From positions 1-63,644 of the forward strand of contig DATJSI010000104.1 of assembly GCA_035504215.1 (NCBI GenBank): DNA of 63,644 nt, given 5' to 3'. The DNA is from Mycobacteriales bacterium. Its GTDB lineage: Bacteria; Actinomycetota; Actinomycetes; JAFAQI01. The notes under the pieces are model-generated. The model ran no database searches. It was not told the origin of the DNA and was given only the letters and a program-made list of their open reading frames with translations. The position numbers were made by a program, and so were the translations under genes. Positions 62,210-63,644 of this stretch are shown here, piece after piece (within the stretch, counting starts at the first letter, position 1; the number at the start of each line of letters is the position of its first letter).

Positions 62210-63382
62210 CTAGCGGCTGCGGCCGCCCGACCGGATCCACCGCAGCGGTGCGGTGAGTCGCCACGAGACCGAACCAGTGACTCGTTCGTAGCGCCGCCGC
62301 GCGCGCTCCAGCTCGTCACGCGCGCTCGCCTGGCGCTGCTCGGCCGACGCGAGCTGCTTCGCCAGCCGCTCACTCTTCTTCTCCGCCGCCCGCACCTCTC
62401 GGCGAAAGCTGTCGACCACGGCGTACAGCCGTTGATGCCGCCCGATCAGCTCGCGAAGGTGCGGGAAGTGCGGCTCCACCTGCTTGGCCCAAGCGTCGAA
62501 GTCCGGGTCGGGGTCCACCTCGACCGGCTGGTAGCCGAGCTCGGTGAAGTCTCGCGTGTAGATGCGGTTGACCGTCGCTGCCGAGGCAGCGTCGTAGACC
62601 AGCCGGTCATAGGGCAGTGGGTTGACGTTCGCGCGCCCGAAGTGCAGGACCGGGCCGCCCTGCCCGGCGACGTGGGCCTGCAGCAGCGCGTGCGTCTCAC
62701 GCACCGTCTCGAAGCGACCGATGTGGTTCAGCGGCAACAGATCGATGGCATCGGTCTGGGGTGCCCAGTGGGCGTCGCGCATCTTGGTATCGGTGTAGTA
62801 GCCGTCCGCCATCGCCTGGATGAACCGGTGGAAGTCGGCCAGTACGTCAGCGGTGTTCTCGGGCAGCCGCGGAAACCAGGGGCGGTCACGGTGAAAGCCG
62901 TAATAGAGGGGTTCCTGAAGCAGGATCTTCGACTGCCAGGCCGACCACAGCCGCTTCGCCGGATCGCGTACGACGGTGAACCGCAACCACTCCGGATCGG
63001 CGAGGATCTCCTCGCGCCGATCCGGGTCGACGTCGCGAAACAGGAAGCCGTGGGCCGCCCAGATCTTCATGTCGTGCACGGCCATCACCGGCGAGATCTC
63101 GGGCTTGGTCGAACGCGCGAAGTCGTCGGCCGACATCCCGACGAGCGGCGTCAGCGCCCAGAGCATCGCCGTCCAGGCGACCTTCGGGATCGGCATGAAC
63201 ACGATCTTGTAGTCGGGAACAATGATGGTCCGGCCGTCGACGTGGGCGCGCGCGACCTTCAGCATCGGGTCCTCGGCCCCCGGAATCACCGTGTCACCCT
63301 CCGCGGACACCGGCCGCCTCGTCAGCTCGCGGCCATGATCACATATCACGCTCGACGTTAGCGGCGTACCCGCCTCCGTCAC
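62210..63382 (-). CDS. Sulfotransferase-family protein with C-terminal coiled coil
   Basis: A 390-residue PAPS-dependent sulfotransferase-like protein. The 5'-phosphosulfate loop is DYKIVFMPIPKVAWTAMLWA and the 3'-phosphate site is LRFTVVRDPAKRLWSAWQSK. The last ~80 residues form a predicted coiled coil (REVRAAEKKSERLAKQLASA and onward) ending SVSWRLTAPLRWI, a tail seen on various actinobacterial glycan-modifying enzymes. It would sulfate a carbohydrate or lipid at the envelope; the acceptor is unknown. GTG start; other in-frame initiators near the N-terminus are possible. Confidence 0.85.
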   Translation of the reverse strand: MTEAGTPLTSSVICDHGRELTRRPVSAEGDTVIPGAEDPMLKVARAHVDGRTIIVPDYKIVFMPIPKVAWTAMLWALTPLVGMSADDFARSTKPEISPVMAVHDMKIWAAHGFLFRDVDPDRREEILADPEWLRFTVVRDPAKRLWSAWQSKILLQEPLYYGFHRDRPWFPRLPENTADVLADFHRFIQAMADGYYTDTKMRDAHWAPQTDAIDLLPLNHIGRFETVRETHALLQAHVAGQGGPVLHFGRANVNPLPYDRLVYDAASAATVNRIYTRDFTELGYQPVEVDPDPDFDAWAKQVEPHFPHLRELIGRHQRLYAVVDSFRREVRAAEKKSERLAKQLASAEQRQASARDELERARRRYERVTGSVSWRLTAPLRWIRSGGRSR

Positions 63383-63644
63383 GCGAATGCACGCGTCCGG
63401 CCCCGGGCTACGGTCCCGGCGAGGCTCGACGTAACCGAATCTCCGGGCACGGGAGAATCGGCTCGTGGGTCGAGTCCCGGCTCGGCGCGGGTGGCGCGCC
63501 GGCAGCGAGAGCGAGATTCCCCTTCCCGGCCGAGCCCGCGTCCGGCAGCCGGCTCCGCTCCTGGCCTATCGCGTGCCCTCCGGCCGCGGCGCGACCGAGC
63601 AGCCGAACGCCACGGGCGACGAAGGTGTCGAGCTCAGCGCGCGC
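63383..63644. other. Right edge: no gene that can be called safely
   Basis: The last 262 bp contain open frames on both strands that run off the window. These are a plus-strand GTG frame from 63464 and a minus-strand frame ending about 63415, with content such as ARAELDTFVARGVRLLG. Either could be part of a real gene; neither shows a recognisable domain. Confidence 0.3.

Overview
The window reads as chromosome of a high-GC actinobacterium (Actinomycetota). The evidence is the GC-rich sequence, frequent GTG starts with 4-bp ATGA/GTGA overlaps, the gene order hrcA-dnaJ-rsmE-HIT-phoH-ybeY-hemolysin-era-recO-uppS, a decaprenyl-diphosphate-synthase-type UppS, a short-form adenylate kinase, a mycothiol-dependent-isomerase-family protein and candidate leaderless promoters. 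I cannot place it below phylum with confidence. No rRNA, tRNA, CRISPR array or recognisable transposase was seen.

Left part (1-28 kb): conserved core genes, almost all on the minus strand. A partial photolyase is followed by a solitary AbiEi-type/endonuclease-like gene lying between two inverted copies of a 39-bp hairpin sequence. Then come glyS, a small membrane protein gene, and a long chain that is transcribed from leuS and comEA through comEC, holA, lepA, an MFS gene, adk, hemW, the CIRCE-controlled hrcA-dnaJ group, era and recO to uppS and a VOC gene. rpsT is on the plus strand. leuS is preceded by a Leu-Leu-Leu leader peptide, a stable hairpin and an intrinsic terminator, which together look like a ribosome-mediated attenuator.

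Middle (28-39 kb): envelope and accessory functions. These are an L,D-transpeptidase lipoprotein, a DUF1684 protein, a glucose-dehydrogenase-like enzyme, a fatty acid hydroxylase, a secreted GH5 glycosidase, a GntR/FCD regulator divergent from aroA (which has a short overlapping upstream ORF), and a secreted phosphoesterase followed by efeO-efeB without an adjacent efeU.

Right-centre (39-52 kb): the most unusual block is an eight-gene minus-strand operon. It runs from an enolase paralogue and glycerate 2-kinase through a PYROXD2-like FAD oxidoreductase, a class III aminotransferase, two Dpp-type permeases and a fused double ABC ATPase to a solute-binding lipoprotein. It starts from a TTGACA-N17-TACGGT promoter overlapped by a GntR-like palindrome. 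A second class III (GSA-like) aminotransferase lies just upstream. The set suggests import and deamination of an amino compound feeding carbon into 2-phosphoglycerate and PEP; the substrate is unknown.

Right end (52-63.6 kb): a TetR-MFS efflux pair with a 30-bp operator palindrome, two sensorless two-component pairs (one ending in a diguanylate cyclase), an RDD membrane protein overlapping a recombinase-helix-like gene, a universal stress protein, a fluoride riboswitch in front of two CrcB/Fluc channel genes, a DUF2079 membrane protein and a sulfotransferase.
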